Shown here in pieces: positions 30,898 through 41,313 of a DNA stretch of 64,000 nucleotides. Made by a program: the position numbers and the translations under genes. Under the pieces are notes generated by a model. It was not told the DNA's origin. It saw only the letters and a list, made by a program, of their open reading frames with translations, and did no database searches. Numbering within the stretch: position 1 is the first letter of the stretch; every line of letters starts with the position of its first letter. The DNA comes from Streptococcus hyovaginalis DSM 12219 (GTDB lineage: Bacteria > Bacillota > Bacilli > Lactobacillales > Streptococcaceae), in NCBI RefSeq assembly GCF_000420785.1, contig NZ_ATVP01000007.1:1-64000 (forward strand), in the 5' to 3' direction.

Positions 30898-32796
30898 GTG
30901 GAACATACTTTTAGTGAAACGTTTGACGTGATTGTTGTTGGTGCGGGTCATGCGGGTGTGGAAGCAGCCTTGGCTGCCAGCCGTATGGGAGCAAAGACCT
31001 TACTAGCGACCATTAACTTAGATATGCTAGCTTTTATGCCTTGTAACCCCTCTATCGGTGGCTCCGCTAAAGGGATTGTAGTGCGTGAGATTGATGCCCT
31101 GGGTGGCGAGATGGGGAAAAACATCGACAAAACTTATATTCAGATGAAGATGCTTAACACAGGTAAAGGTCCTGCCGTTCGCGCTCTTCGGGCCCAAGCT
31201 GACAAGCATCTTTATGCTGAAGAAATGAAGAAAACGGTTGAAAAACAAGACAACTTGACACTACGTCAATCAATGATTGATGACATTTTGGTGGAAGATG
31301 GTCAGGTTGTCGGTGTCTTGACAGCGACAGGTCAAAAATATGGGGCGCGTGCCGTTGTTATCACAACAGGAACAGCCTTGCGTGGAGAAATCATCTTAGG
31401 TGAACTTAAGTATTCGTCTGGACCTAATAATAGCTTGGCCTCTATTACACTGGCTGACAACCTTGTCAAGCATGGACTTGAAATTGGTCGCTTTAAAACA
31501 GGGACACCACCACGTGTCAAAGGGTCTACTATTGATTATTCTGTGACGGAAGTCCAACCTGGAGATAGTAAGCCAAATCACTTCTCATTCATGTCTAAGG
31601 ATGAAGACTATATTACTGACCAGGTTGACTGTTGGTTGACATATACTAATGCAGACAGTCATGAGTTGATTAAAGATAATCTCCACCGTGCGCCCATGTT
31701 TTCTGGCGTTGTCAAGGGCGTTGGTCCTCGTTATTGCCCATCAATTGAAGATAAGATTGTGCGCTTTGCAGACAAAGAACGTCATCAACTTTTTCTTGAG
31801 CCAGAAGGGCGTCACACGGATGAAGTTTATGTGCAAGGCTTGTCAACCTCATTACCAGAGGATGTGCAACGTGATTTGATTCATTCGGTTAAAGGTTTGG
31901 AGAATGCTGAAATGATGCGGACGGGTTATGCGATTGAGTACGATATTGTTTTGCCGCATCAACTACGGGCAACTTTAGAGACCAAAACCATTTCCGGTCT
32001 CTTTACAGCTGGTCAAACTAATGGGACATCAGGCTATGAAGAGGCAGCAGGGCAAGGCATTATCGCCGGTATTAATGCTGCGCTTAAGGTCCAAGGGAAG
32101 CCTGAATTCATATTGAAGCGTTCGGATGCTTACATTGGTGTGATGATTGATGATCTTGTTACTAAAGGCACTTTGGAGCCATATCGTCTCTTAACATCTC
32201 GTGCAGAATACCGTCTCATTCTTCGTCATGACAATGCGGATATGCGCTTGACCCCACTTGGTCGTCAAGTTGGTTTGGTTGATGATGAGCGCTGGAATGC
32301 TTTTGAAATCAAGAAGAATCAATTTGACAATGAGTTGACACGACTTGACACGGTTAAGTTAAAACCTGTCAAGGAAACCAATGAGCGTATTGAAGCATTA
32401 GGGTTTAAACCCTTGACAGATGCCATGACGGCTAAGGCTTTTATGCGTCGTCCTGAAATTGACTATAAAGTGGCAACTGATTTTGTTGGCCCAGCGGCTG
32501 AAGACCTGGATAGTAAAGTAATTGAACTTCTAGAAACAGAAATCAAGTATGAAGGCTATATCAATAAGGCGCTTGATCAAGTTGATAAGATGAAGCGTAT
32601 GGAAGAAAAACGCATTCCAGCCAACATTGACTGGGATGCCATTGATTCTATCGCAACAGAAGCAAGACAGAAGTTTAAGAAAATCAATCCAGAAACAATC
32701 GGTCAAGCCAGTCGTATTTCAGGTGTCAATCCAGCAGACATTTCTATTTTGATGGTTTATCTGGAGGGCAACAACAAGGCGCGTCGTCAACAGTAA
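30898..32796 (+). CDS. mnmG: tRNA uridine-5-carboxymethylaminomethyl modification enzyme MnmG
   Basis: The 632-aa FAD enzyme works with MnmE on U34 of tRNAs. I choose GTG 30898, with GGAGAAG 7-9 bp upstream. An in-frame ATG at 30883 lies inside the Nudix gene and has a poor ribosome site. FAD motif [48 protein letters not shown] and the C-terminal helical domain are present. It follows mnmA by 1.3 kb, so two U34-modification genes are neighbours. Confidence 0.96.
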   Translation: MEHTFSETFDVIVVGAGHAGVEAALAASRMGAKTLLATINLDMLAFMPCNPSIGGSAKGIVVREIDALGGEMGKNIDKTYIQMKMLNTGKGPAVRALRAQADKHLYAEEMKKTVEKQDNLTLRQSMIDDILVEDGQVVGVLTATGQKYGARAVVITTGTALRGEIILGELKYSSGPNNSLASITLADNLVKHGLEIGRFKTGTPPRVKGSTIDYSVTEVQPGDSKPNHFSFMSKDEDYITDQVDCWLTYTNADSHELIKDNLHRAPMFSGVVKGVGPRYCPSIEDKIVRFADKERHQLFLEPEGRHTDEVYVQGLSTSLPEDVQRDLIHSVKGLENAEMMRTGYAIEYDIVLPHQLRATLETKTISGLFTAGQTNGTSGYEEAAGQGIIAGINAALKVQGKPEFILKRSDAYIGVMIDDLVTKGTLEPYRLLTSRAEYRLILRHDNADMRLTPLGRQVGLVDDERWNAFEIKKNQFDNELTRLDTVKLKPVKETNERIEALGFKPLTDAMTAKAFMRRPEIDYKVATDFVGPAAEDLDSKVIELLETEIKYEGYINKALDQVDKMKRMEEKRIPANIDWDAIDSIATEARQKFKKINPETIGQASRISGVNPADISILMVYLEGNNKARRQQ

Positions 32797-32830
32797 GTTT
32801 AGTAATATAATTGTAATCTTAGTGGTATGC

Positions 32831-32858
32831 AAAGAGTCCTGTTTTTCAGGACTTTTTG
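32831..32858 (+). terminator. mnmG terminator
   Basis: AAAGAGTCCT, loop, AGGACTTTTTG. Confidence 0.8.
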
Positions 32859-32888
32859 TGATATAATAACGACTTAAGAGGTTATGAC

Positions 32889-34856
32889 ATGAAACGATTT
32901 CGATTTGCAACAATCCATCTCATCATGATTGGGATGATTATCTTTGGACTTTTGGCTATTTGTGTCCGTCTGCTATCGTCTGAGACAGGCTTATTACTGG
33001 TTATTTTTTTGGCGTGTTTTGGTTTTACAGCCTTACTTTATATCCAAAAACAAAGTTATCAGTTATCAGAGGATGAGCAGATTGAACTGCTTAATGACCA
33101 AACGGAGGTTAGTTTAAAAAACCTACTGGATAAGATGCCTGTTGGGGTTGTTAAGTTTGATTCCAAAGCCAGTGAAATCGACTGGTATAACCCTTACGCT
33201 CAGTTAATTTTTAGTGATCAAGAGACCGGTCAATTTGACTCACCTGTTGTCTTGGATTTGATAGATAGTTTCAAAGACGATAACATTACACGTGTGATTT
33301 CCATTGGAGAAGCACGATATAATGCTTATTTAGATTTAGAATCAGGTGTTTTTTATTTTATTGATACGCCTCAGAATACTGAAGTCAGTGCAGCTGCCAT
33401 AAAGAAACAGCCGGTAATTGGTATTATCTCTGTTGATAACTATGATGATTTTACAGATAATCTAGCAGATGCAGATATTTCGACGATTAATAGTTTTATT
33501 GCGAATTTCATAGCTAATTTTGCTGAAGCTAATGCTATCTTTTATCGTCGTGTCGCGATGGATCGCTTCTATTTTTTCACAGACTATGAAACACTCGAAA
33601 GTTTGATAGCTGACAAATTTGATATTTTAAACCGTTTTCGAGAAGAAGCTCAAGAGTATGAGTTGTCTCTAACCTTGAGTATGGGAATCGCCTTTGGTAA
33701 GAGTCACCATGATCAAATTGGTGTCATTGCCCAAGAAAATCTCAACATTGCTTTGGTTCGTGGTGGGGATCAAGCAGTTCTCAAAGAAAATGCGGATTAT
33801 GCGGAGCTTCTTTATTTTGGAGGTGGTACGGTTTCAACAGTCAAGCGTTCCAGAACGAGGACACGTGCCATGATGCGTGCCATTTCTGATAAGATCAAGT
33901 CGGTTGACAAAGTATTTGTGGTTGGTCACAAGCGATTGGATATGGATGCGCTAGGCTCTTCTGTAGGGATGCAGTTCTTTGCGAGCCAGTTAGTTGCTGA
34001 GTCCTATGTTGTTTATGATCCCAATGACATGGGAATGGATATCCAAAGAGCAATTGAACGTCTCAAAGAAGATGACACAACTCCCCTACTCACGATTTCG
34101 GAAGCATTTCAAAAGGTTGATAACCGCTCCTTACTCATCATGGTAGACCATTCCAAAACCAGTTTGACGCTTTCTAAGTCATTGTTTGATGAGTTTAGAG
34201 AGACGATTATTGTGGATCACCATCGTCGAGATGATGATTTCCCAGATAATGCGGCCATATCCTTTATTGAAAGTGGGGCCAGCTCAGCTGCTGAGTTGGT
34301 GAGTGAACTTATTACTTTCCAAGATGCCAAGGATGCTAAGTTGAATAAGTTACAAGCTAGTCTGCTTATGGCTGGTATTATGCTAGATACTAAAAATTTC
34401 TCAACGCGCGTGACCAGTCGTACCTTTGATGTGGCTAGTTATTTAAGGAGTTTGGGAAGTGATAGTGTCGACATCCAGTCGATTTTAGCGACAGATTTCA
34501 ACGAGTACCGCCAGGTCAATGAATTGATTCTCAAAGCTAAACCGTATAAGCGTAACTTAATGATTGCGAGCGGATCGGAGGATACGGTTTATAATAATGT
34601 GATTGCAAGTAAAGCGGCTGATAATCTTTTGACAATGGCAGATATCGAAGCTAGTTTTGTCATTTATAAAAATGCTTCAGGTCAGACAGCTATCTCAGCA
34701 CGCAGTCGCAATAACATCAATGTCCAGCGTATTATGGAAAAACTAGGTGGAGGTGGTCACTTTAACCAGGCTGCTTGCCAGTGTGATAATATTACTGTTA
34801 TTGATTTGGAAGCTCAGTTAATTGATATTATTGATAAAGAAATAGAGGAGAAATAG
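32889..34856 (+). CDS. gdpP: Cyclic-di-AMP phosphodiesterase GdpP
   Basis: The 655-aa membrane enzyme degrades c-di-AMP to pApA. Two TM helices (about 7-55), a PAS-like domain (75-150), a degenerate GGDEF domain (about 170-300), then DHH (GHKRLDMDALGSS near 348, MVDHSKTSL, IVDHHRRDDDF) and DHHA1 with GGGHFNQAA. Metal ligands intact. The first gene of gdpP-rplI-dnaB, the usual streptococcal order. Confidence 0.95.
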   Translation: MKRFRFATIHLIMIGMIIFGLLAICVRLLSSETGLLLVIFLACFGFTALLYIQKQSYQLSEDEQIELLNDQTEVSLKNLLDKMPVGVVKFDSKASEIDWYNPYAQLIFSDQETGQFDSPVVLDLIDSFKDDNITRVISIGEARYNAYLDLESGVFYFIDTPQNTEVSAAAIKKQPVIGIISVDNYDDFTDNLADADISTINSFIANFIANFAEANAIFYRRVAMDRFYFFTDYETLESLIADKFDILNRFREEAQEYELSLTLSMGIAFGKSHHDQIGVIAQENLNIALVRGGDQAVLKENADYAELLYFGGGTVSTVKRSRTRTRAMMRAISDKIKSVDKVFVVGHKRLDMDALGSSVGMQFFASQLVAESYVVYDPNDMGMDIQRAIERLKEDDTTPLLTISEAFQKVDNRSLLIMVDHSKTSLTLSKSLFDEFRETIIVDHHRRDDDFPDNAAISFIESGASSAAELVSELITFQDAKDAKLNKLQASLLMAGIMLDTKNFSTRVTSRTFDVASYLRSLGSDSVDIQSILATDFNEYRQVNELILKAKPYKRNLMIASGSEDTVYNNVIASKAADNLLTMADIEASFVIYKNASGQTAISARSRNNINVQRIMEKLGGGGHFNQAACQCDNITVIDLEAQLIDIIDKEIEEK

Positions 34857-34859
34857 ATC

Positions 34860-35312
34860 ATGAAAGTTATTTTTTTACAGGATGTCAAAGGTAAAGGGAA
34901 AAAAGGTGACATCAAAGAGGTTCCAACTGGATATGCTCAAAACTTTTTGCTTAAGAAAAATCTTGCTAAAGAAGCTACTAGTCAAGCTATTGGTGAATTA
35001 AAAGGGAAACAGAAATCTGAAGAGAAGCATCAAGCAGAGTTACTAGCAGAAGCCAAGGCTGTAAAAGCAGAATTAGAAAAAGAGACAACACGTGTTCAAT
35101 TTTCTGAAAAAGTTGGCCCTGACGGACGTACTTTTGGTTCTATTACTGCTAAAAAAATTGCAGAAGAGCTGCAAAAGCAATTCAATATTAAGGTTGATAA
35201 ACGCCATATTACATTGGATCACCCCATTCGTGCCATTGGTTTGGTTGAGGTTCCTGTAAAACTGCATAAAGAAGTTACTGCTGAGATTAAATTGGCCATC
35301 AAAGAAGCTTAG
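34860..35312 (+). CDS. rplI: 50S ribosomal protein L9
   Basis: The 150-aa protein starts with [20 protein letters not shown], the L9 N-domain, followed by a long connecting helix (about 40-75) and the C-terminal rRNA-binding domain. 3 bp after gdpP. Confidence 0.97.
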   Translation: MKVIFLQDVKGKGKKGDIKEVPTGYAQNFLLKKNLAKEATSQAIGELKGKQKSEEKHQAELLAEAKAVKAELEKETTRVQFSEKVGPDGRTFGSITAKKIAEELQKQFNIKVDKRHITLDHPIRAIGLVEVPVKLHKEVTAEIKLAIKEA

Positions 35313-35345
35313 TGGCATCACTATATGATAAGGAGGTAAAGGTTT

Positions 35346-36707
35346 TTGGTAGAGGGACCGGAGTTACGCGTACAGCCCCAAGATTTAGTAGCTGAACAGT
35401 CTGTTCTGGGATCGATCTTTATCTCGCCTGATAAGTTGATTACTGTTCGTGAATTTATTGAGGCAGATGACTTTTATAAATATGCGCATAAGGTTATTTT
35501 TAGAGCCATGATCGCTCTCAGTGACCACTATGATGCTATTGATGCGACAACTGTTCGTAATATTCTCGATAGTCAAGGAGACCTTCAAAATATCGGAGGC
35601 CTCTCTTATATTGTTGAGTTAGTCAATAGTGTGCCGACAAGTGCTAATGCGGAGTATTACGCTAAAATAGTAGCTGAAAAAGCCATGTTACGTAATATCA
35701 TCAAGCGCTTGACAGAGACTGTCAACGAGGCTTATGAAGGGTCTTTGGATTCAGAAGAGATCATTGAAGGTGCTGAAAAAGCTTTAATTGATATCAATGA
35801 GCATAGTAATCGTAGTGGTTTCAGGACAATCGCCAGTGTGCTTGATCAAAATTTTGAGAGTCTTGAAATGCGTTCCCAGCAGACATCAGATGTGACAGGG
35901 CTCCCAACAGGATTTAGAGATTTGGACCGTATTACAACTGGTTTACACCCAGACCAGTTAATTATTCTAGCTGCCCGTCCTGCGGTCGGTAAGACTGCCT
36001 TTGTTCTTAATATTGCTCAAAATGTTGGAACGAAGCAAAATAAGGCTGTTGCCATTTTCTCTCTTGAGATGGGAGCGGAAAGTTTGGTTGACCGTATGTT
36101 GGCTGCAGAGGGTATGATTGATTCACATGCCTTACGGACAGGTCAACTAACGGAACAAGATTGGACAAATGTCATGATAGCCCAAGGGGCACTTGCTGAA
36201 GCACCAATCTATATTGATGACACACCAGGTATTAAGATTACTGAGATTCGAGCTCGTTCTCGTAAGCTTTCACAAGAAGTCGAGGGCGGCCTTGGTTTGA
36301 TAGTCATTGACTATCTGCAGCTCATTACAGGAACACGCCCTGAAAACCGCCAACAAGAGGTCTCAGAGATCTCACGACAATTGAAGATTTTGGCTAAAGA
36401 ATTACGCGTTCCGGTAATCGCCCTTAGTCAGCTTTCTCGTGGCGTTGAGCAACGTCAAGATAAGAGACCAGTTCTCTCGGATATCAGAGAATCAGGATCC
36501 ATTGAGCAGGATGCGGATATTGTTGCCTTTCTTTATCGTGATGATTATTACCGTAAAGAAGGTGAGGAGGCAGAAGAGGCCATAGAGGACAATACGGTCG
36601 AAGTTATTTTAGAGAAAAACCGTGCTGGTGCGCGTGGAACTGTTAAGTTAATGTTCCAAAAAGAATATAATAAATTTTCAAGTATAGCTCAGTTTGAAGA
36701 GTTTTAA
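35346..36707 (+). CDS. dnaB: Replicative DNA helicase DnaB
   Basis: The 453-aa hexameric helicase has the DnaB N-terminal domain (about 10-110), Walker A AARPAVGKTAFVLNIAQ (about 208), SLEMGAESLVDRM, Walker B LGLIVIDYLQLI and the arginine-finger region DIRESGSIEQDADI. It starts at TTG, 9 bp after AAGGAGG; no in-frame ATG fits. Confidence 0.96.
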   Translation: MVEGPELRVQPQDLVAEQSVLGSIFISPDKLITVREFIEADDFYKYAHKVIFRAMIALSDHYDAIDATTVRNILDSQGDLQNIGGLSYIVELVNSVPTSANAEYYAKIVAEKAMLRNIIKRLTETVNEAYEGSLDSEEIIEGAEKALIDINEHSNRSGFRTIASVLDQNFESLEMRSQQTSDVTGLPTGFRDLDRITTGLHPDQLIILAARPAVGKTAFVLNIAQNVGTKQNKAVAIFSLEMGAESLVDRMLAAEGMIDSHALRTGQLTEQDWTNVMIAQGALAEAPIYIDDTPGIKITEIRARSRKLSQEVEGGLGLIVIDYLQLITGTRPENRQQEVSEISRQLKILAKELRVPVIALSQLSRGVEQRQDKRPVLSDIRESGSIEQDADIVAFLYRDDYYRKEGEEAEEAIEDNTVEVILEKNRAGARGTVKLMFQKEYNKFSSIAQFEEF

Positions 36708-36767
36708 ACTTGATAGGTAAGTTGACAATAGTGTAAAGCAATTGTCTAAGGGAATAGGAGAAATGAT

Positions 36768-37058
36768 ATGAGTGATGCATTTGCTGATGTAGCTAAAATG
36801 AAGAAAATAAAAGATGATGTCAAAAATCATGAAGGACAATTGGTTGAGTTAACCTTAGAGAATGGTCGTAAACGTGAAAAAACTAAAACAGGACGTTTAA
36901 TTGAAGTATACCAATCATTATTCATCGTTGAATACAATGAACAATCAGATGAATTAGGGGCTATCAATAATTCTTACGTTGAGTCTTACACCTACTCTGA
37001 TATTTTGACAGAAAAAACCTTGATTCGTTACTTTGACGAAGAAAAAATAGCAGAATAA
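36768..37058 (+). CDS. veg: Veg family protein
   Basis: The 96-aa protein matches the Veg/DUF1021 family, with KIKDDVKNHEGQLVELTLEN and GRLIEVYQSLFIVEYN. Small cytosolic protein linked to biofilm and transcription in Bacillus; role unproven here. ATG after AGGAGAAATGAT. Confidence 0.85.
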   Translation: MSDAFADVAKMKKIKDDVKNHEGQLVELTLENGRKREKTKTGRLIEVYQSLFIVEYNEQSDELGAINNSYVESYTYSDILTEKTLIRYFDEEKIAE

Positions 37059-37062
37059 TGTG

Positions 37063-37085
37063 GAACCTCTACGGAGGTTTTTTGT
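37063..37085 (+). terminator. veg terminator
   Basis: GGAACCTCTACGGAGGTTTTTTG: short stem AACCTC/GAGGTT, then T-run. Confidence 0.75.
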
Positions 37086-37237
37086 TTACAATAATATTGA
37101 TAGTTAAGTAAAGGAAGTTGACAATAGTGTGTGAGTTTCTAGTGACTAGTTGACTCTCATTTTCTCTCCTTTTAGTGTGTTCCTGTCAAAGAGAGTGTGA
37201 TTTTGGTAATCTTGAAACTAAGAAGGAGGTGGTATGC

Positions 37238-37615
37238 TTGGACAAAGAAACGATTTTAGCCATAGCCTTAAAAAGATACCGTCAAGACCATGGATTGACA
37301 CAAGCAGAATTAGCAGAGCAGTTAGATGTTTCTGATAAGACGATTTCAAAATGGGAAAATGGAGAGACCTATCGCAATAAGCGGAATATGATGAGGATTA
37401 GTGAGACTATTGATGTGCCACTTGAAGTAATGTTAGTGGAAGAAAACGAAGAGGCATCGCAAAAGCTTAAGAAACTGACAGTTGCTTTGTTAGTCTATAT
37501 CATTGTTTTTATAATCTTAGGATTGCTGTCAGGATTTCAGCCCATCGTTGTCAGCGTCATTCCAGTAGTGATAGGATTATTATGTTACTATTTAACTGTT
37601 AAGAAAATAATATAA
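37238..37615 (+). CDS. XRE-family HTH regulator with two TM helices
   Basis: I use TTG 37238, 8 bp after AAGGAGG, giving 125 aa. An earlier GTG at 37175 lacks a ribosome site. HTH_3 domain (about 8-62, HGLTQAELAEQLDVSDKTIS), then two TM helices (about 75-122). Membrane-tethered Cro/CI-type regulators of this layout are common in streptococci; the target is unknown. Confidence 0.78.
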   Translation: MDKETILAIALKRYRQDHGLTQAELAEQLDVSDKTISKWENGETYRNKRNMMRISETIDVPLEVMLVEENEEASQKLKKLTVALLVYIIVFIILGLLSGFQPIVVSVIPVVIGLLCYYLTVKKII

Positions 37616-37619
37616 GTCC

Positions 37620-37829
37620 TTTACATTGATAGGCAGAAATGATAGAATAGTCTTTGTGTGAAATAATGGCAGTTCATTATGAAGCTCGTCAACAGATACC
37701 TTGAAATACAAGTAACCTTGGCTGTTTAGGCGAAGGGCATCTGCACGAATCAGGATTGAACAATCTTATTTCCTCAGAAATGGAAGCTAGTTAGGCTAGT
37801 TTCAAAAAATAAAGAGGAGGACATTTTAA
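37620..37829 (+). promoter_or_regulatory. rpsD promoter and long 5' leader
   Basis: TTTACA (37620-37625), 17 bp, TAGAAT (37643-37648). About 175 nt of structured leader follows before AGAGGAGG and the rpsD ATG. In Firmicutes S4 represses its own mRNA through such leaders; that this one does so is inference from position and length. Confidence 0.6.
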
Positions 37830-38441
37830 ATGTCACGTTATACAGGACCATCATGGAAACAAGCCCGTCGTTTAGGCTTATCACTTACAGGAACAGGTAA
37901 AGAGCTTGCTCGTCGTAACTATGTTCCAGGACAACATGGACCAAACAACCGTTCAAAACTTTCTGAGTACGGTTTGCAATTGGCTGAAAAACAAAAATTG
38001 CGTTTCACTTATGGAATGAGTGAAAAACAATTCCGTAACTTGTTCGTACAAGCTACTAAAATCAAAGGCGGAATCCTTGGTTACAACTTCATGCTTCTTC
38101 TTGAGCGTCGTCTTGACAACGTTGTCTACCGTTTAGGTCTTGCAACTACTCGTCGTCAAGCACGTCAATTCGTAAACCACGGTCATATCCTTGTTGACGG
38201 AAAACGCGTTGATATTCCATCATACCGCGTTGAAGTCGGTCAAGTAATCTCAGTTCGTGAAAAATCAGCTAAAGTTCCAGCTATCCTTGAAGCAGTTGAA
38301 GCTACAGTTGGACGTCCATCATTCGTAGCATTCGATGCTGAAAAACTTGAAGGATCACTTACACGCCTTCCAGAACGTGATGAAATCCACCCAGAAATCA
38401 ACGAAGCACTTATCGTTGAATTCTACAACAAAATGCTTTAA
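37830..38441 (+). CDS. rpsD: 30S ribosomal protein S4
   Basis: The 203-aa primary 16S rRNA-binding protein starts [20 protein letters not shown]. The S4 domain (about 93-155) has [20 protein letters not shown]. Codon use is strongly biased toward preferred codons, as in highly expressed genes. Monocistronic. Confidence 0.98.
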   Translation: MSRYTGPSWKQARRLGLSLTGTGKELARRNYVPGQHGPNNRSKLSEYGLQLAEKQKLRFTYGMSEKQFRNLFVQATKIKGGILGYNFMLLLERRLDNVVYRLGLATTRRQARQFVNHGHILVDGKRVDIPSYRVEVGQVISVREKSAKVPAILEAVEATVGRPSFVAFDAEKLEGSLTRLPERDEIHPEINEALIVEFYNKML

Positions 38442-38460
38442 TTTTAAGATTAAGTACTTT

Positions 38461-38486
38461 GAAAGCCCGTGGTTACGGGCTTTTTG
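38461..38486 (+). terminator. rpsD terminator
   Basis: AAAGCCCGT, GGTT loop, ACGGGCTTTTT. Confidence 0.85.
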
Positions 38487-38616
38487 CTTTGTTTAAAATC
38501 CTGATTTTTTACCTAATTCTTCCTCTAATGTTTTGATTTGGCTAGTGAAAGTGGCAAATTGACGCCTTTGATACTTTGTTTTTTAATTGTTTTTTCTGAA
38601 AAAATTTCACAAAATA

Positions 38617-38645
38617 TTGACAGCGTTTCCGTTTTAAGATACAAT
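38617..38645 (+). promoter_or_regulatory. Promoter of flavoprotein gene
   Basis: TTGACA (38617-38622), 17 bp, TACAAT (38640-38645). Confidence 0.7.
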
Positions 38646-38676
38646 TCTTTGTGAAAGAAAATGCAAGGAGATTGAC

Positions 38677-40188
38677 ATGAAAAAAAATTGGTTTAAGATT
38701 TTAGCTTGTTTTTTAGCAATCTTTGTCTTAGTAGCCTGTGGAAAATCATCTAATGCTTCTAAAGAGACAAAATCATCGTCTTCAAAAGAAGAAGCTGTTT
38801 CAGGTGCTTCACAAAAAACGTATACAGATCCATCAAAGGTCAAAGATAGCTATGATGTTGTCGTTGTAGGTTCTGGTGGTGCTGGTATGGCAGCTGCTCT
38901 TTCAGCTCAAGAGGCTGGTGCAAAGGTTGCTATTTTTGAAAAAATGCCTATCATCGGTGGTAATACCAACAAATCATCAGGTGGTATGAATGCTTCAGAA
39001 ACAAAATTCCAAAAGGAACAAGGTATCGAAGATACTAATGATTTGTTTTACGAAGAAACTTTAAAAGGTGGTAAAGGTACTAACAATCCAGAATTACTGC
39101 GCTACATGGTAGATAACTCTGCTGAAGCGATTGACTGGTTGGATAGTATGGGGATTACTTTGAGTGATGTTACATTCTCAGGTGGTTTCTCTAAAGAACG
39201 TATTCACCGTCCAGCAGATGGTTCAGCTGTAGGTGGTTACTTGGTAGATGGTCTTTACAACAACTTGAAAGAGAAAAAAATTCCAGTATTTGTAAATGCA
39301 GACGTAACTGAGATTACTGAAAAAGATGGTGCTGCAACTGGTATTAAAGTTAAAATGGCTAAGAAAACAAAAACAATCTCAGCCAAAGCCGTTGTTGATA
39401 CAGCTGGTGGTTTCGGTGCTAACATGGAGATGATCACTGAATACAAACCAGAATTGAAAAACTACGTGACAACTAACCATACAGGTGCAACTGGTGATGG
39501 TGTTGCCCTTGCTGAGAAACTCGGCGCAGATACTGTTCAAATGGATCAAATCCAAATTCACCCTACTGTCTATCAAGAAAAAGGTAAAGATCCTTTCCTT
39601 GTATCAGAAGCAATCCGTGGTGAAGGTGCTGTCCTTATCAATGCAGAGGGTAAACGTTTCTACAATGAAATGGAAACACGTGATAACGTTTCTGCAGCTA
39701 TCAACAAACTTCCAGAACGTTCAGCGTATGTTGTCTTTGACCAACAACTTCGTGAACATTCAAAATCAATTGACACTTACGAAGAAAAAGGCATGGTTGT
39801 CAAAGCTGATTCTATTGAAGAACTAGCTAAGAAAATGGATGTTTCAGCAGAGAACATGAAAACAACAATTGATTCTTGGAACAAATCTGTTGCTGATAAG
39901 AAAGATTCAGAATTTGGTCGTACGACAGGCATGGACCGTGACATTTCAAAAGGTCCTTTCTATGCAATCAAGATTGCACCAGGTATCCACCACACCATGG
40001 GTGGTTTAAAAATTAATACTAATACAGAGGTATTGAAAAAAGATGGATCAACTATCCCGGGTCTCTTTGCCGCAGGTGAAGTAACTGGTGGTGTGCATGG
40101 AAGCAACCGTATTGGTGGTAACGCTGTTGCTGACATCGTTGTCTTCGGTCGTCAGGCAGGTACAAAAGCTGCTGAATTTGCAAAATAA
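38677..40188 (+). CDS. Fumarate-reductase-type FAD lipoprotein
   Basis: The 503-aa protein has a lipoprotein signal, IFVLVAC/GKSSN (lipobox Cys at residue 21), then a Ser/Lys/Glu-rich tether and an FAD_binding_2 domain. DVVVVGSGGAGMAAALSAQE binds FAD. GRTTGMDRDISKGPFYAIK and GGVHGSNRIGGNAVADIVVFG match the fumarate/urocanate reductase group. Located outside the membrane. No FMN-binding domain is fused, unlike many extracellular flavin reductases. Likely reduces an external electron acceptor; the acceptor is unknown. Codon use suggests good expression. Confidence 0.85.
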   Translation: MKKNWFKILACFLAIFVLVACGKSSNASKETKSSSSKEEAVSGASQKTYTDPSKVKDSYDVVVVGSGGAGMAAALSAQEAGAKVAIFEKMPIIGGNTNKSSGGMNASETKFQKEQGIEDTNDLFYEETLKGGKGTNNPELLRYMVDNSAEAIDWLDSMGITLSDVTFSGGFSKERIHRPADGSAVGGYLVDGLYNNLKEKKIPVFVNADVTEITEKDGAATGIKVKMAKKTKTISAKAVVDTAGGFGANMEMITEYKPELKNYVTTNHTGATGDGVALAEKLGADTVQMDQIQIHPTVYQEKGKDPFLVSEAIRGEGAVLINAEGKRFYNEMETRDNVSAAINKLPERSAYVVFDQQLREHSKSIDTYEEKGMVVKADSIEELAKKMDVSAENMKTTIDSWNKSVADKKDSEFGRTTGMDRDISKGPFYAIKIAPGIHHTMGGLKINTNTEVLKKDGSTIPGLFAAGEVTGGVHGSNRIGGNAVADIVVFGRQAGTKAAEFAK

Positions 40189-40196
40189 GCCCCTAT

Positions 40197-40237
40197 AAAA
40201 AGCTTTGAGCAGGTCTTCCTATCAAAGCTTTTTTCTT
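40197..40237 (+). terminator. Terminator after flavoprotein gene
   Basis: AAAAGCTTTGA, 14-nt loop, TCAAAGCTTTTTTC. Confidence 0.8.
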
Positions 40238-40281
40238 TTCTAGAATAAGAAAACACTAGCAATTTGCTAGTGTTCAACTGC

Positions 40282-40384
40282 TACTCAATGAAAATCAAAA
40301 GCAGACTAGGAGACACAGACAGCAGATAGAACTGAAGATCATCACATCAAGTCAACAAGGTCTGCTTTTGATTTTTAAAGAGTA
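40282..40384. repeat. Small repeat element B, copy 1
   Basis: About 103 bp with TACTC...GAGTA ends and inner inverted arms AATCAAAAGCAGAC/GTCTGCTTTTGATT. A second copy in inverse orientation lies at 43004-43105. It has no coding capacity. Probably a non-autonomous mobile element. Confidence 0.7.
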
Positions 40385-40388
40385 TTAT

Positions 40389-40589
40389 TTATTTACGACC
40401 ATCGTTGGTCTTTAAACCACCTTGGAAATCTGCTTCAACATTATCAACATAGTCACGATAGTAATTGAGTAGGTCGGTTTTTAATTGTTGATAGTCTGCT
40501 TCGCTATAGTCTTTTTCCTCAAAGAAAGCATTGAATTTAGGCATTTTTAGCTCTTCACGTAGGCGCTTGATAACGGTATCTTTATTCAT
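40389..40589 (-). CDS. Small conserved-looking cytosolic protein, function unknown
   Basis: The 66-aa acidic, mostly helical protein has NKDTVIKRLREELKMPKFNA and DYSEADYQQLKTDLLNYYRD. No signal or TM. A good AGAGTAACC-type site and AT-rich promoter region precede it (40590-40650). I do not recognise the family with certainty. Coding potential is supported by the regular start, stop and codon use. Confidence 0.6.
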   Translation of the reverse strand: MNKDTVIKRLREELKMPKFNAFFEEKDYSEADYQQLKTDLLNYYRDYVDNVEADFQGGLKTNDGRK

Positions 40590-40748
40590 AGGTTACTCTT
40601 TCATTTTTCTTTTATTGTATCACATTATTGTGAATAAGTTAACATGTTTTTGATGTAAGAGACAAAATAAGTGTGATTTAGCTTTTTTTGTAATATGATA
40701 ACAAGATAAAGTTAGTCTAAGTGAGGCTATTTCAGAAAAGAGGAAAGT

Positions 40749-41206
40749 ATATCAATTATTACGCTTATTTTAGATACTTTGGTAGCTTTGGAACATTTTT
40801 ATACCATGTATTTAGAGACTTTTGCAACCCAGTCGAAAGCAACAGGTCGTGTCTTTAATATGTCTCAGGAGGAGCGCTCGCGCGACTCGGTCAAGAAACT
40901 ATAGTCAAATGAATTAACTTTCAGACAAGGAACTGAGACGCGGACAGTACTTGAGTACGGCAAGTCGAAAGTGACGATGTATCAAAGTTAATTCAAAAGA
41001 CTATATTTAAGAATCAGGGTATCTACAATGGTTTGATTGCTATGTTTCTTTTATTTGGGGTTTTTACGGGAAATTAGACGCTGGTAGTAGTGTTTTTGCT
41101 TAATGTGGTTCTCGCCGCAGCTTATGGAGCATTGACGGCTGATAAGAAAATCATCTTGACACAAGGTGGTCTGGCTATTTTAGTCCTCGTTACCTTACTA
41201 TTTTAA
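40749..41206 (+). pseudogene. DUF1304-family membrane protein gene split by a mobile element
   Basis: The reading SIITLILDTLVALEHFYTMY then LETFATQSKATGRVFNMSQE stops at VKKL, where a 102-bp element is inserted. After it, LFKNQGIYNGLIAMFLLFGV resumes, followed by an in-frame TAG and LNVVLAAAYGALTADKK to the end. The expected ATG is ATA. Removing the element plus one TA restores K-K-L-F-K-N-Q exactly. Three separate lesions show that it is dead. Confidence 0.85.
40902..41003. mobile_element. MITE A, copy 1 (inside DUF1304 gene)
   Basis: 102-bp element with TAGTC...GACTA ends and longer arms TAGTCAAATGAATTAACTTT/AAAGTTAATTCAAAAGACTA, flanked by TA on both sides (40900-40901 and 41004-41005). 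No ORF. TA duplication and size suggest a non-autonomous IS630/mariner-type element (inference). Confidence 0.85.
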
Positions 41207-41313
41207 GAAAAAGTTTTCAAATTTGGAGAGTTCCAGGTTGAAGGAGACTCCATTTTGGACGATTTTATTCAACCTTTTGTGCTTTCTTGGAGAAAGAAAA
41301 TGCAAAAGATTAC

